34,550 nucleotides of DNA from Planctomycetota bacterium (GCA_016190155.1 JACPRB010000278.1:1-34550), one strand, 5' to 3'; counted from the stretch's first letter, positions 1 to 8,496 are shown. Numbers and translations are program-made. Notes: generated from the letters alone by a model not told the origin.

Positions 1-2
1 AA

Positions 3-68
3 GTGGCAGCTCCACCTGCCAAAAAGCGTGACGGCCCTGAACGTCCGCCTCTGATCTTCCGGCTTTGA
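3..68 (+). other. Possible 3' end of an upstream gene
   Basis: The window opens inside a reading frame that runs to TGA at 66-68 and would end in a basic, proline-rich tail (PPAKKRDGPERPPLIFRL). A second frame is open to TGA at 52-54, so the true frame is not settled. KtrA-type proteins are often encoded directly after their TrkH/KtrB channel, so this could be the tail of that channel gene. That is inference from context; nothing in these few codons identifies a family. Confidence 0.2.
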
Positions 69-78
69 TCGCTTTCAT

Positions 79-106
79 GAATAATTCGGGTTAACCGGGA
101 TTATTC
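79..106. promoter_or_regulatory. Imperfect 28-bp palindrome upstream of the K+ uptake gene
   Basis: The arms GAATAAT and ATTATTC flank a GGTTAACC core. Fourteen positions per arm give one mismatch and one G-T pair. It is more AT-rich than its surroundings and lies about 75 bases before the ATG at 179. It could be an operator for a dimeric regulator or part of a terminator for the gene upstream, although no T-run follows on the plus strand. Confidence 0.35.
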
Positions 107-178
107 GCGTCCCAGGCGAGATCTTCGACGCACTGTTGAAGCGTTGCCCGTGTTCGTGAATAGATCGGATTACGTCCC

Positions 179-853
179 ATGAAAATCGCGGTGGTAGGCC
201 TGGGGCTCTTCGGGAAGTCGCTCGCCGTCAAGTTGGCGCGCGCCGGCGCCGACGTGATCGCCATCGACGCCAATCTCGAGCTCGTCGACGACATCAAGGA
301 CGAAGTCGCCTTGGCGGTGAAGCTCGACGCGACCGACGAGAAGGAGCTGCGGGCGCAGGGCGTCCACGAGGTGGACGTGCTGGTGGCTTCCATCGGAGAC
401 GACTTCGAATCGAACCAACTCCTGGTCATCTTGGCCAAGCAATTCGGGATCAAGAAGATCCTCGCGCGCGCCCCCTCGCCGGTGCATGCCCGCATCCTCA
501 AGCTCCTGGGCGCCGACGAAGTGGTCATGCCGGAGGAAGAGGCCGCCGCCCAGGCCGCCCGCCGGATCGTTCAACCGTCGCTGAAGGGGTACTTCGAGCT
601 CATCCAAGGACACAGTGTGGCGGAGCTCGAAGCGCCGCAGTCCTTTCATGGCAAGACGCTGGCGGAACTCGACCTCAAACAGAAGTACCGCGTCAATCTG
701 GTGGCGATCACGCGACCTGTCGAAACGAACGGCGGCCGTGTGACGGTCAACACCGTACCCATGGGAACCGAGATCATTCGCCGAGGCGACATCCTTGCGG
801 TGGCGGGACGAGACGACGATATCAAGGCGCTCCTGAGCGCGCCCCCGTCCTGA
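179..853 (+). CDS. TrkA/KtrA-type K+ uptake regulatory protein
   Basis: A 224-residue cytoplasmic nucleotide-binding subunit that gates a TrkH/KtrB potassium channel. Residues 1-125 form an RCK-N Rossmann domain, with the glycine motif VVGLGLFGKSLA at 5-16 and an acidic residue ending the second strand (VIAID). Residues about 140-224 match RCK-C, including the typical LAELDLKQKYRVNLVAI and RRGDILAVAG segments. The length matches single-unit KtrA proteins rather than the doubled TrkA of E. coli. The ATG is preceded by CGTCCC, with no clear Shine-Dalgarno sequence. The channel partner is not in the window; it may lie just upstream. Confidence 0.93.
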   Translation: MKIAVVGLGLFGKSLAVKLARAGADVIAIDANLELVDDIKDEVALAVKLDATDEKELRAQGVHEVDVLVASIGDDFESNQLLVILAKQFGIKKILARAPSPVHARILKLLGADEVVMPEEEAAAQAARRIVQPSLKGYFELIQGHSVAELEAPQSFHGKTLAELDLKQKYRVNLVAITRPVETNGGRVTVNTVPMGTEIIRRGDILAVAGRDDDIKALLSAPPS

Positions 854-863
854 CCGCTCGCGT

Positions 864-1046
864 TCACAAGGGAGGTCTCGGCGGCCGGCCTCTCAGCAGC
901 GCGAAGATCGCCGAGATCACGAAGAGGACGAGGAAAACGGCGAACAGGATCTTCGCGATCCCGGCGGCGCCCGCCGCGATCCCTCCGAATCCGAAAACGG
1001 CGGCGATGACCGCCACGATGAAGAACATCAACGCCCACGTCAGCAT
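864..1046 (-). CDS. DUF1328 small membrane protein
   Basis: A 60-residue peptide that is almost entirely hydrophobic, with two predicted membrane helices and a short RGRPPRPPL tail. The run [20 protein letters not shown] is characteristic of the DUF1328 (YtjA) family, whose function is unknown. I chose the ATG at 1046 because GGAGG sits 6-8 bases upstream; a GTG at 1061 would place that site inside the gene. It converges with the preceding K+ uptake gene, with 10 bases between the stops. Confidence 0.85.
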   Translation of the reverse strand: MLTWALMFFIVAVIAAVFGFGGIAAGAAGIAKILFAVFLVLFVISAIFALLRGRPPRPPL

Positions 1047-1131
1047 AGAGACGACCTCCACACGCCACTATGAGCCCCGGAGCGCGCCGTTGTTATGGCG
1101 AACCCGGCTCATCTCCGCTACGATGCCCGCC

Positions 1132-1422
1132 ATGAAGATCTCGGAGTTTCAGGACGTCATCCGCCGGACCTACCACGAGAGAGACCGCGCGCGCGGCTTC
1201 GAGAAGGACGCCCTGTGGTTCGTCGAAGAAGTCGGCGAACTCGCGGAAGCCATCCGCAAGGGCGATCGGCGGGAAATGGAATTGGAGATGGCCGACGTCC
1301 TGGCGTGGCTGTCGACCCTGGCCAGCCTCGCGGACATCGATCTCGAACGCGTCGCCGTCGATCGCTACGGAAGCGGATGCCCCCGCTGCCACTCGATTCC
1401 GTGCCGCTGTCCGCACGCATGA
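1132..1422 (+). CDS. MazG-like nucleotide pyrophosphohydrolase
   Basis: A 96-residue all-alpha NTP pyrophosphohydrolase of the MazG-like group, which hydrolyses nucleoside triphosphates to monophosphate and pyrophosphate. The metal-binding signature is clear: EEVGELAEAIRKGD (ExxE) followed by ELEMADVLAWL (ExxxD). The C-terminus carries a cysteine cluster, CPRCHSIPCRC, that could bind zinc; such tails occur in some members of this group. A TACGAT hexamer at 1119-1124 lies 7 bases before the ATG and no Shine-Dalgarno sequence is visible, so the mRNA may be leaderless. An ATG at 1123 is in frame but sits on that hexamer. The stop overlaps the next start as ATGA. Confidence 0.85.
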   Translation: MKISEFQDVIRRTYHERDRARGFEKDALWFVEEVGELAEAIRKGDRREMELEMADVLAWLSTLASLADIDLERVAVDRYGSGCPRCHSIPCRCPHA

Positions 1423-2570
1423 CGGAGCTCGCGGCCGTTTTGACGCTCCTGGGGCTCCCCGCGCTGGCGATCGCGCTGATCAGCCTGCGCCTGACCCTCA
1501 AGCGCCGCGCGATGCGGGCCTATCGCGAGACCCTGCTGGCCCCTTACGAGCGGCTCCCGCACGATTGCTTCCGTCACGCCGGCCAGGTCTTCCGTCTCCT
1601 GGTCGATCCCAACCCTCTGTTCGGTCGGGATTTTTCGGTTCGCCTCTCCACGTTCGTGAACTCGACGCTGGAATTCGAAGTCCGCGTCGCCCGCAACGTG
1701 CCGACGAAGACGCCGCAACGGCTGGCGAGCGATCCATTCTACGGCCCGCTCGTCCTGGACACTCCCGCGCCCGACGAGACAATCGAGCACTTAATGGCCG
1801 TCAAACCGACGCTTGCGCGCGTCTTGCCCTCCCGCTGGCGCGCCTATTCCAAGGTCCATTGCGAAGTCGTCCTCTCGGCCAATCCCACCACGCCTCGAGA
1901 CCTGGGGGTCGACTTGGAGGCGCTCGCGGCATTGGCGGCCGTTCCGGCCGCGCGCAGGCCCAGCGGCGGCACCTGGACGATCCGATCGGGCTTCGAGAGA
2001 GATGTCCCGCTTTGGCACTGGAAACCCGATCAGCGGGCGCGCCTGCCCGAAGGCACACGGCGATGGTGCGTCTCGGCGTGGTACGACAACGCGTATCTCA
2101 ATCTCGCGTTGGCGAAATTCCTGTGGCGGCTCGGCGACGTGCGCGTAATCACGATGGAGCACGATCTGTGGTTTCTTGAGCACGCGTTCGGGCGGACTCT
2201 GCCGGTGAAGGACTGCCTTGCGGAGCTCACGCCCGAGATGGCCGTCGCCGGTGACCAGTGGCTCGACGGCGAGCTCGTCTCCGGCCTGGTCGCGGGAGCC
2301 GCGCCCGAGGCCTTCCGCGGCGCCATCAAGTTCACGCTTCACGATCGGGCGCTCACCGCGGGGGCGAGGCTCACCGCGCGACGTCTCTTCGACGACGAGT
2401 TCAGCTGGTTCAGCGGCGAGTACGAGATCCTGAGCGCGTCGATCTCGGACGAGGCGCTGCGGTCGGCCTTCCGCGAAACGGCCGAAGAGTTCCACGCGGA
2501 AGTGAAGGAGATCGATCGTCCGTTCAGCTTCAAGCTGCTCAAGGAAGATCGGCTCGAGATGTCGTTGTGA
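1419..2570 (+). CDS. Membrane-anchored protein of unknown function
   Basis: A 383-residue protein with one N-terminal membrane helix at about residues 4-25, followed by a basic stretch (LTLKRRAMR). The rest should be cytoplasmic by the positive-inside rule. I recognise no family. The body is mixed alpha/beta with several tryptophan-rich stretches and a highly acidic, amphipathic C-terminal third. The start overlaps the MazG-like stop by four bases (ATGA), so the two are probably translated from one message. Long open frames on both strands here are shadows. Confidence 0.75.
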   Translation: MTELAAVLTLLGLPALAIALISLRLTLKRRAMRAYRETLLAPYERLPHDCFRHAGQVFRLLVDPNPLFGRDFSVRLSTFVNSTLEFEVRVARNVPTKTPQRLASDPFYGPLVLDTPAPDETIEHLMAVKPTLARVLPSRWRAYSKVHCEVVLSANPTTPRDLGVDLEALAALAAVPAARRPSGGTWTIRSGFERDVPLWHWKPDQRARLPEGTRRWCVSAWYDNAYLNLALAKFLWRLGDVRVITMEHDLWFLEHAFGRTLPVKDCLAELTPEMAVAGDQWLDGELVSGLVAGAAPEAFRGAIKFTLHDRALTAGARLTARRLFDDEFSWFSGEYEILSASISDEALRSAFRETAEEFHAEVKEIDRPFSFKLLKEDRLEMSL

Positions 2571-2736
2571 TCGAGCATCGCATTTCTGGCATTGCGGGGG
2601 CCTTTGGAAGAAACCTCTGAAATCCGCGAAATCGGCGGTCTTCGGTTGTGATTCCGCCCAGAACTTCGCGCCTCCGTCTCATAGTATTCCCGGCACTGGA
2701 ACTCCCGCGGCGGATCGAGTGTAATCGTCCTCCGTC

Positions 2737-5433
2737 ATGAATCCTTCCGAGCGACGACTGGCCGAAACGCTCATCCAAACGGGTCGGATTCGTGCCGGCG
2801 ACTTGGAGACCTGTCTTCGGGAGAAGAAGGACGGCGAAGGTTTTCTGGACGCGCTCGTGCGCCGGAACACCCTCGACGTCCCCGAGCTCGAGGCCATCCT
2901 GGCCGACCAGAGTCGTTCGGGAGCGGAGGGCGCTCCCGACCCGTACCTCGAAGCGGTCCGTAAACTCGACCGCTACATCCCCCTCGGTCTCTTGGGCGAA
3001 GGCGGCATGGGACGGGTTTACCTGGCGTACGACCAGAAGCTCAAACGCAGCGTCGCCCTCAAGGTCATGAAGACCCTGAGCGCCGAGGACACGGCGCGCG
3101 TCAAGCGCGAGCTGGAGATCGCCGCCGGCCTGCATCACCCCAACGTCGCCGCCGTGTACGACGCGCACGACTCGGATGCCGCCTTCGTGATCGCCCTGCA
3201 GTACGTCGAAGGCCACTCGCTCGACGCCGTCCGCCTCTCCATTCGCGAGGCGCTGGAAGCCGTCCTTCAAGCCGCACGCGCGGTTCAGCACGCGCACGAC
3301 CGGGGGATCATCCATCGCGATCTCAAGCCGGACAACGTGATGCGCACCGCGGACGGACATGTCTTCGTGCTGGATTTCGGGATCGCGCGCCCCGTCGGCA
3401 AGACGGCCACACTGACGCAAACCGGCGTGCTCGTGGGGACTCCCGCCTACATGTCGCCCGAACAGGCGGCCGGCGAGCCGCTCGACGCCCGCACGGACGT
3501 CTACTCGCTGGGCGCGACGTTGTATACGCTGCTCACGCAACGCGTACCGTTCGAGGGCATCACGCCCCTTCAGATCCTGCAGAAGGTGGTTCACGACGAG
3601 CCTCTGCGCCCGCGCCGCGCCGCGCCCAAGATCCACCGGGACATCGAGACGATCGTCCTCAAGGCGATGACCAAGGACCGCGCGCTCCGGTACGCGTCGG
3701 CCGACGCGTTCGCCCGCGATATCGAGCGTTTCCTGGCCGGCGAACCGATCGAGGCGAAGTCGCTCTCGAAGATCCGCTCGGCGGGGCGTTACCTGCGCCG
3801 CCGTCCCTGGGCGATGGCGACCGTCATCGCGGTCGTGCTCGGTCTGCTCGCCAGCGCCGGTCTCCTCTTGCAGAGGCATATCGAGCAGAGGGACGCGGCG
3901 CGCGCGGACGCCCTGGTGAGCCAAGCGGCGCGCAAGATCGATGAGTGGGATCGATTGCTCTATCTGCCCGCCGGCGAGGACCTCACGCCCTACGAGGAAC
4001 ACCTCCGCGAAGCCCTTCGATCGAGCGACGCCGCCCTCGGAATCTCCGGCGGACGCCATCCGCACGCGTACTATCAAAAAGCGCGCGCCTGTGCCCGGCT
4101 GGGCCGGGATGAGGAAGCGGAGCGCGCCGTTACCGAAGCCATCCGCCTGCAGGCCGACGGAGCCTTCTTTCTCGAGCGGGCGAGGCTGCGCCTGGCGAGC
4201 CTGCTGGCCCGGGTGCTGAACGACCAGACCATCGAGGGTCTCGAGGATTTCCTTACGAAGGTCCAGATGCCCAAGCCGTCGTTCGACCCGCTGCGCGCCG
4301 CGAAAGGCATCGCGGAGGATGCGGCGCAAGCCACCCGGCTCGGCCAGCCTGGGCTCTTTGAAAACGCCTGCGCGGAGTGCATTGAAAAGGCGGCCCACGG
4401 AGATTATGACGGCGCCAAGAAGGCGGCCCACGACGCCCTCGTCCGGTGCTCGCCGTGGCAACGCGCGGAGCTCCACGCTTTGCTGGCCTGGGTGCACATC
4501 CTGACATCGTGCGGAAAAACCGAGCCACTACCTCCGTCGGTCGAGGCGATCGAGGCCCTCCTGGAGGACACGGCCCTCCCGGAGGCCGGGAAGGAACTCT
4601 CGCTCGCCATCGACATCAAACGATCGGGCGCCGATCTTCATCTCCTGCGCGCGCGTCTCGAAGTCACCCGGGGCGTTCGCGCAACCATGGGGCTCATATT
4701 TGTTCTAGTCGGCAAGGCGGCCGACAGATTCGGCGCACCCACCGCGGACCCCGACATGGAAAAGAAGGTGACCGCCACGAAAGAGTGGGCCCGGAAGCAG
4801 GAGGCGAACGCCTCCCAGCGCTTCGAGCAAACGCGTCTTGAAGCCTACCAATCGGCCCTGAAGGACATCGCTACGGCTCGCCGCCTGCGGCCGAGAGATC
4901 CCTACGCGTGCTTGTTGCGGGCCGCCGCCTGCGCGCTGCGTTTTCCGATTTCGGAAGTCATGGATGTGGGATTGCTCTTCGGAGGCCGCGCCTTCAACAC
5001 CGGACGTCGAACGCACATGTACGATGCGGTTGAAGTCGAGGTCTTCAATCCCGCCGAGGCGGCTTGCCAAGAGGCCCTGTCCTTGGATCCGAATTGCCGG
5101 GAAGCGCGATTGGCGCTGGCGCAGTGGAGGCATCAGCGCGTCTTCGTCTACGCGAGCATCGGAAAGGTCGAACCCGCCTCCACTCGCCGGTTTCAAGAAG
5201 AAGCGATCGATGCCTTTGCACAGGCCCTGGCCTTCGCCCGGGATCCGGAAGACGAAGCGCAACTCAGAGAGATGAAGGCCATGCTTCACGGGATGCGTCT
5301 GCGGGCCGGGGGCGACGGCGCCGAGGCGCATAGGATCGCCTTGCGGGAAGAGATAGATCGGCTGAAGGAGCTCGCGCCCCAAAAGGCCAAGAACCTGGAA
5401 TCGGACTTCAAGAAGAGCCTCTCGAAGGAGTAG
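2737..5433 (+). CDS. Receptor-like Ser/Thr protein kinase with TPR-like C-terminus
   Basis: An 898-residue Hanks-type kinase. Residues 5-57 resemble the small helical N-terminal domain of type II secretion ATPases (MshEN/GSPII_E_N). The kinase domain covers about 80-335: glycine loop GEGGMG at 87-92, ATP lysine in VALKVMK at 109, catalytic HRDLKPDN at 193-200, DFG at 213-215 and SPEQ at 240-243. All catalytic residues are present, so it should be active. A membrane helix at 357-379 follows a basic RRR. The remaining 500 residues are helical and repetitive in the manner of TPR repeats, presumably on the far side of the membrane. The gene is followed after 11 bases by an ECF sigma factor, an arrangement known from planctomycetes in which kinase and sigma factor are thought to act together. 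Confidence 0.92.
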   Translation: MNPSERRLAETLIQTGRIRAGDLETCLREKKDGEGFLDALVRRNTLDVPELEAILADQSRSGAEGAPDPYLEAVRKLDRYIPLGLLGEGGMGRVYLAYDQKLKRSVALKVMKTLSAEDTARVKRELEIAAGLHHPNVAAVYDAHDSDAAFVIALQYVEGHSLDAVRLSIREALEAVLQAARAVQHAHDRGIIHRDLKPDNVMRTADGHVFVLDFGIARPVGKTATLTQTGVLVGTPAYMSPEQAAGEPLDARTDVYSLGATLYTLLTQRVPFEGITPLQILQKVVHDEPLRPRRAAPKIHRDIETIVLKAMTKDRALRYASADAFARDIERFLAGEPIEAKSLSKIRSAGRYLRRRPWAMATVIAVVLGLLASAGLLLQRHIEQRDAARADALVSQAARKIDEWDRLLYLPAGEDLTPYEEHLREALRSSDAALGISGGRHPHAYYQKARACARLGRDEEAERAVTEAIRLQADGAFFLERARLRLASLLARVLNDQTIEGLEDFLTKVQMPKPSFDPLRAAKGIAEDAAQATRLGQPGLFENACAECIEKAAHGDYDGAKKAAHDALVRCSPWQRAELHALLAWVHILTSCGKTEPLPPSVEAIEALLEDTALPEAGKELSLAIDIKRSGADLHLLRARLEVTRGVRATMGLIFVLVGKAADRFGAPTADPDMEKKVTATKEWARKQEANASQRFEQTRLEAYQSALKDIATARRLRPRDPYACLLRAAACALRFPISEVMDVGLLFGGRAFNTGRRTHMYDAVEVEVFNPAEAACQEALSLDPNCREARLALAQWRHQRVFVYASIGKVEPASTRRFQEEAIDAFAQALAFARDPEDEAQLREMKAMLHGMRLRAGGDGAEAHRIALREEIDRLKELAPQKAKNLESDFKKSLSKE

Positions 5434-5444
5434 ACCGAAGACGC

Positions 5445-6098
5445 ATGAGCCGCTTCGTCCGCTTCTCGTCGACCCTGTGGACCGTGGTGCATTCCGCCGG
5501 CGCGGGGGACAAGGACGCGCTCGAGGCGTTCGCGCGACAGTACCGGGAGCCGGTCGTTCGCTACCTGCGCGCCCGGGGGCTGGCGCGCGAAGTCGCGGAC
5601 GATCTCGCCCAAGAGGTCTTCCTTCGCCTCTTCCAGAAAGATCTCCTCGCCAAGGTCGACCGCTCCCGCGGGAAGTTCCGATCGTTCCTCCTGGGCGTGA
5701 CGAACAACGTGCTGCGCGAGCATCGGGCCGCGGACCGGCGGCGAATGGCCCTGCCGCGAGAAGTCCCCGCGCAAGACGAAGAAGACTTCGCGCGCGAGTG
5801 GATGCTTCACTTGGTCGACATCGCCGTCCGTACCCTGGCGCAGTCGGAGCGGGACAACGTGCGGCGTGACCTCGCGATCTTCCGCGCCTGCCTCTGGGAT
5901 CGCCTTTCGTATGCGCAGCTCGCCGCCGCATTCGACGTCAACCTCGACGCCGTCAAGAACGCGCTCTACGAGACGCGGCGTCGGATCCGCGAGGAGGTCG
6001 GCACGCTTGTCAACGCCTACGCCTGCTCGCGGGCGGACTTCGCCGATGAGATGGCCGCTTACGACACGACGGCCGCCCGGCTGGCCAGGGGACGGTAG
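5445..6098 (+). CDS. ECF-type RNA polymerase sigma factor
   Basis: A 217-residue sigma factor. Region 2 is at about residues 25-95, with AREVADDLAQEVFLRLF and FRSFLLGVTNNVLREHRA. Region 4 is at about 130-190, with LSYAQLAAAFDVNLDAVKNA as the helix-turn-helix. The tryptophan near the N-terminus and the FRSFL motif resemble the kinase-linked planctomycete ECF groups. Only 11 bases separate it from the kinase stop, so the pair is almost certainly co-transcribed. I infer that the kinase controls this sigma factor by phosphorylation. No anti-sigma factor gene is nearby, which agrees with that idea. Confidence 0.88.
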   Translation: MSRFVRFSSTLWTVVHSAGAGDKDALEAFARQYREPVVRYLRARGLAREVADDLAQEVFLRLFQKDLLAKVDRSRGKFRSFLLGVTNNVLREHRAADRRRMALPREVPAQDEEDFAREWMLHLVDIAVRTLAQSERDNVRRDLAIFRACLWDRLSYAQLAAAFDVNLDAVKNALYETRRRIREEVGTLVNAYACSRADFADEMAAYDTTAARLARGR

Positions 6099-6107
6099 CG
6101 CCGCCGT

Positions 6108-6200
6108 AACCGTTCACCGGTTCACCCGTTCATCCGTTCGCCCGTTCGAAAACCCCGTTCCGGCGTCCAGCTTCCAGAACGAATGAACGGCTGAACGGTT
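6108..6200. repeat. GTTC-rich tandem repeat forming a long hairpin between convergent genes
   Basis: Five successive CCGTTCA-like units on the plus strand are followed by their reverse complement at 6177-6200 (TGAACGG units). The outermost arms, AACCGTTCA at 6108 and TGAACGGTT at 6192, pair perfectly. The element lies exactly between the sigma factor stop and the hydrolase stop, so it can serve as a two-way transcription terminator. A related unit array occurs at 23590-23630. Confidence 0.7.
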
Positions 6201-6209
6201 AAGAGCCGC

Positions 6210-6944
6210 TTACCGCGTCGCCGCCTGCAGCCAATGCAGCAGCTCACGCGTGAGATCCCCGGGTTCGTCTTCTTTGCCGAACATCTTCGTCCCATGGCCC
6301 GCGCCTTTGTACAGCCGGGAGTTCTTGATGCCGTGCTTGGCCTTGGCCATCAGCCGGCGCATCGATCCCGCGGCGTAACCGTCCTCCTCGCTCGCCGCCG
6401 CGAAGAACGGCCGATCGCCGCAGGCCTCCATCGCCTCCCCGGTGCCGACGCCCTTGTAGTTCTCGCCCGGCGACAGCGCCGCCACCGCGTGAATCGCCCG
6501 ATCCTCCGCGGCGAAGTGGAGAGCCAGGTTCGCCCCGATGGACGCGCCGATCAGGACGATCTTCTTTTCATCGACTTCGGGACGTCCGGCCAGATACCCC
6601 TTCGCGGCCTTGAGGTCCTTCAGAACGTCCATCCACTCGTCTTTGCCCCATTTTCCGGGCATCTTCTTTACCCGATCGCCGGCGAAAGGGTTGTCGCTCT
6701 TGCCGTGGCCGCGCATGTCGATCGCCAGCACGGCGTACCCCCCCTTCACGGCCGCCGCGGGAAACTCTCCCCAGTTTTCCTTCTGCCCACCCACCTCGTG
6801 AACCAGAAGGAGCGCCGGATGCTTGCCGGCCCCGTCCGGCTTGCTGTACGCGGCCGCGATCTTGACGCCGTCCTCCGCCTTCAGCTCGACCTCTTCACCG
6901 GCCAGAAGCAGGCCGAGAACCCACCCAAGACTTGCCGCGAGCAT
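6210..6944 (-). CDS. Exported alpha/beta hydrolase (dienelactone hydrolase-like)
   Basis: A 244-residue serine hydrolase with an N-terminal signal peptide (MLAASLGWVLGLLLAG). The nucleophile elbow is GASIG with Ser135, the oxyanion region is LLVHEVGG at 46-53, and a late histidine lies in GAGHGTKMF; an acidic residue in SEEDGYA can complete the triad. The small size and the DMRGHGKS segment fit the dienelactone hydrolase/prolyl-oligopeptidase-like group. The substrate cannot be read from sequence. The ATG has a strong GGAGGAATTCT ribosome site that lies inside the end of moaE; the two genes overlap by 50 bases and are probably co-transcribed. Confidence 0.82.
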   Translation of the reverse strand: MLAASLGWVLGLLLAGEEVELKAEDGVKIAAAYSKPDGAGKHPALLLVHEVGGQKENWGEFPAAAVKGGYAVLAIDMRGHGKSDNPFAGDRVKKMPGKWGKDEWMDVLKDLKAAKGYLAGRPEVDEKKIVLIGASIGANLALHFAAEDRAIHAVAALSPGENYKGVGTGEAMEACGDRPFFAAASEEDGYAAGSMRRLMAKAKHGIKNSRLYKGAGHGTKMFGKEDEPGDLTRELLHWLQAATR

Positions 6945-7335
6945 AGAATTCCTCCTTCCAGATGGGCGCCGTTCGCTTCAGGCGCTCGATCACGAACCGG
7001 CACGCCGCGAACGCCTCGGCGCGGTGCGACGCCGATACGGCAATTACGACGCTCGGCTCGGCCGGATCCACTATTCCCGTCCGATGGGCGACGTACAGCG
7101 CGCCCAGATCCCAACGCCGGCGCGCCTCAATCACGATCTTCTCGCACTCTCTTGCGGCCATCTCCTCAAATGCGCTGTAACTCAGGCATCGAACGGCCTT
7201 CCCTTCATTGACGTTGCGCACGGTGCCGATAAAGGCGCAGATGGCCCCGCAGTCCTCGCGCCGCACCGCGCGATAAGCGGCGTCGACGGACAGCGGCCGG
7301 CTCGTCACGAGGCACATGTCTTTCTTGGCGGCCAT
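6895..7335 (-). CDS. moaE: Molybdopterin synthase catalytic subunit MoaE
   Basis: A 146-residue MoaE. With MoaD it converts cyclic pyranopterin monophosphate to molybdopterin by adding two sulfurs. Diagnostic features are FIGTVRN near residue 36 and the active-site segment LKRTAPIWKEEFY, which keeps both lysines equivalent to E. coli Lys119 and Lys126. The gene starts 3 bases after the moaD stop. Its last 50 bases overlap the start of the downstream hydrolase. No other molybdopterin genes and no molybdoenzyme are visible in the window. Confidence 0.93.
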   Translation of the reverse strand: MAAKKDMCLVTSRPLSVDAAYRAVRREDCGAICAFIGTVRNVNEGKAVRCLSYSAFEEMAARECEKIVIEARRRWDLGALYVAHRTGIVDPAEPSVVIAVSASHRAEAFAACRFVIERLKRTAPIWKEEFYARGKSWVGSRPASGR

Positions 7336-7338
7336 GGG

Positions 7339-7566
7339 CTACCCGCCTCCGACCGGCGGGATGAGGCTCACGATATCGCCGCGCCGCACCGGCGCCGAAG
7401 GATCGGCGTAGTCCGTGTTGACCGCGGCGCGCACCGACTTCGGTATCGAAAGCCCGGTCGCCTTCAGTACGCGCGCGACCGTCGCGGGCTCGGGCACCTC
7501 CACGACCATCTCGCGCCGGCCGGTCCGCTCCGCCATGAACCCGAAGAATCGAACCTTAACGTTCAC
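7339..7566 (-). CDS. moaD: Molybdopterin synthase sulfur-carrier subunit MoaD
   Basis: A 75-residue ubiquitin-fold protein that carries the thiocarboxylate sulfur for MoaE. It starts MNVKVRFFGFMAE and ends IPPVGGG, so it has the required terminal Gly-Gly. The start is GTG at 7566. There is no Shine-Dalgarno sequence, but TACACT lies 9 bases upstream, so the moaDE message may be leaderless. It forms a tight operon with moaE and the hydrolase. Confidence 0.93.
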   Translation of the reverse strand: MNVKVRFFGFMAERTGRREMVVEVPEPATVARVLKATGLSIPKSVRAAVNTDYADPSAPVRRGDIVSLIPPVGGG

Positions 7567-7575
7567 GGGAGGCCA

Positions 7576-7581
7576 AGTGTA
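7576..7581 (-). promoter_or_regulatory. -10 element for moaD (leaderless type)
   Basis: TACACT on the minus strand ends 9 bases before the GTG of moaD. With usual spacing, transcription would begin at or next to the start codon. Confidence 0.5.
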
Positions 7582-7610
7582 GCATCCCGGCCCCCCTCGA
7601 ATCTACCGGC

Positions 7611-8384
7611 TCAATGACGGCGATCCCGCCGATCCTCTCGCCGGTCGCGGCGATCTTCCCGGCGATCCCGTTGATCCTCGGCCTTGTCGCGGGCTCCTCC
7701 GTCGTGCAGGCGGTCGCGGGCGTCCTCGCGCCGATCGCGCAGGTCTTCCGCGCGATCCCAGACATCTTCCGCGCGATCCAGGAACGCCTTGCGCCGCTCC
7801 TCGTCGAGCGCGCCGAACTTCCGGCGAATATCGCCGGCGCGATCCGCCTTGTCTTCCCGTCGGTCGCGCTTGTCTTCCAGACAATCGCGGAGCTGTTCCA
7901 GGCGATCAAGCACGTCTTCCAGATGATCCAATCGCCCTCCAGGAGTCCGCGCATCGCGAACGTCCTCACGCTTATCGCGACGGTCTTCGGCACGAACGCG
8001 AGCGTCCTCCACGCGATCACGGACATCCTCGCGCTGATCCGCCGTCTTGGCCGGCTTCACCTGCCGGCATTCCTTCAGCCAGCATAGGTTCTTTTCCATT
8101 CTCTCGCGGGCCCGGTCGAGCCGTTCCTTCCCTTTGGCGTCCGCGGCGATGTCCTTGAACTCCTCCCAGCGGTCCCGCCTGTCCTCGAGCCGATCGTGAA
8201 CGTCCTCCAGCCGATCCCACACATCTTCGGCCCGATCCCGCGGGCCTCGATCGGTTCGTGCGTCGCGCGCGTCTTCCCGTTTGTCCCGGCGGTCTTCCCG
8301 GCGATCGCGTCTGTCCTCGCGGCGATCCCCATCCTGCGCGGCGGCGACGCCCGCCAGCGCCAGTACCCACACGAGCATGCGCAT
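7611..8384 (-). CDS. Secreted protein of charged RxEDxRD heptad repeats
   Basis: A 257-residue protein with a cleavable signal peptide (MRMLVWVLALAGVAAAQ). The mature part is almost wholly built from heptads such as RREDRRD, RAEDVWD and RLEDVHD. Two less repetitive stretches interrupt it, near residues 70-105 (with two cysteines in LCWLKECRQ) and around the PGGRLDHLEDVLDRLEQLRD region. The pattern predicts one long, exported, highly charged helix or coiled coil. The ATG at 8384 has AAGGAG 7 bases upstream. I recognise no named family. It lies upstream of moaD but the latter seems to have its own promoter. Confidence 0.72.
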   Translation of the reverse strand: MRMLVWVLALAGVAAAQDGDRREDRRDRREDRRDKREDARDARTDRGPRDRAEDVWDRLEDVHDRLEDRRDRWEEFKDIAADAKGKERLDRARERMEKNLCWLKECRQVKPAKTADQREDVRDRVEDARVRAEDRRDKREDVRDARTPGGRLDHLEDVLDRLEQLRDCLEDKRDRREDKADRAGDIRRKFGALDEERRKAFLDRAEDVWDRAEDLRDRREDARDRLHDGGARDKAEDQRDRREDRRDRREDRRDRRH

Positions 8385-8496
8385 GAGGTTCTCCTTCATC
8401 ATCGGTCTACCGGATGAAACATATCCTATGCACCAAAGTTTCGGGGAAAACGATGCTTGGCGATGGAACGGCTCGCGGCTAGCATCATTCGTACCG

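Noticed and set aside
2539-4497. A 652-codon open frame on the minus strand across the kinase gene.
   Set aside because: All kinase motifs are on the plus strand; the antisense product is Arg/Gly-rich without any recognisable domain.
7614-8087. A 157-residue hydrophobic frame on the plus strand opposite the charged-heptad gene.
   Set aside because: It is the mirror of the 21-base repeat: codons for Arg/Glu/Asp read backwards as Ile/Pro/Ala/Val. No ribosome site precedes it, and the minus strand has signal peptide, ribosome site and start.
7611-8384. CRISPR-like array suggested by the regular repeats.
   Set aside because: There are no unique spacers, the period is 21 bases, and the repeats are codon-phased inside a gene.
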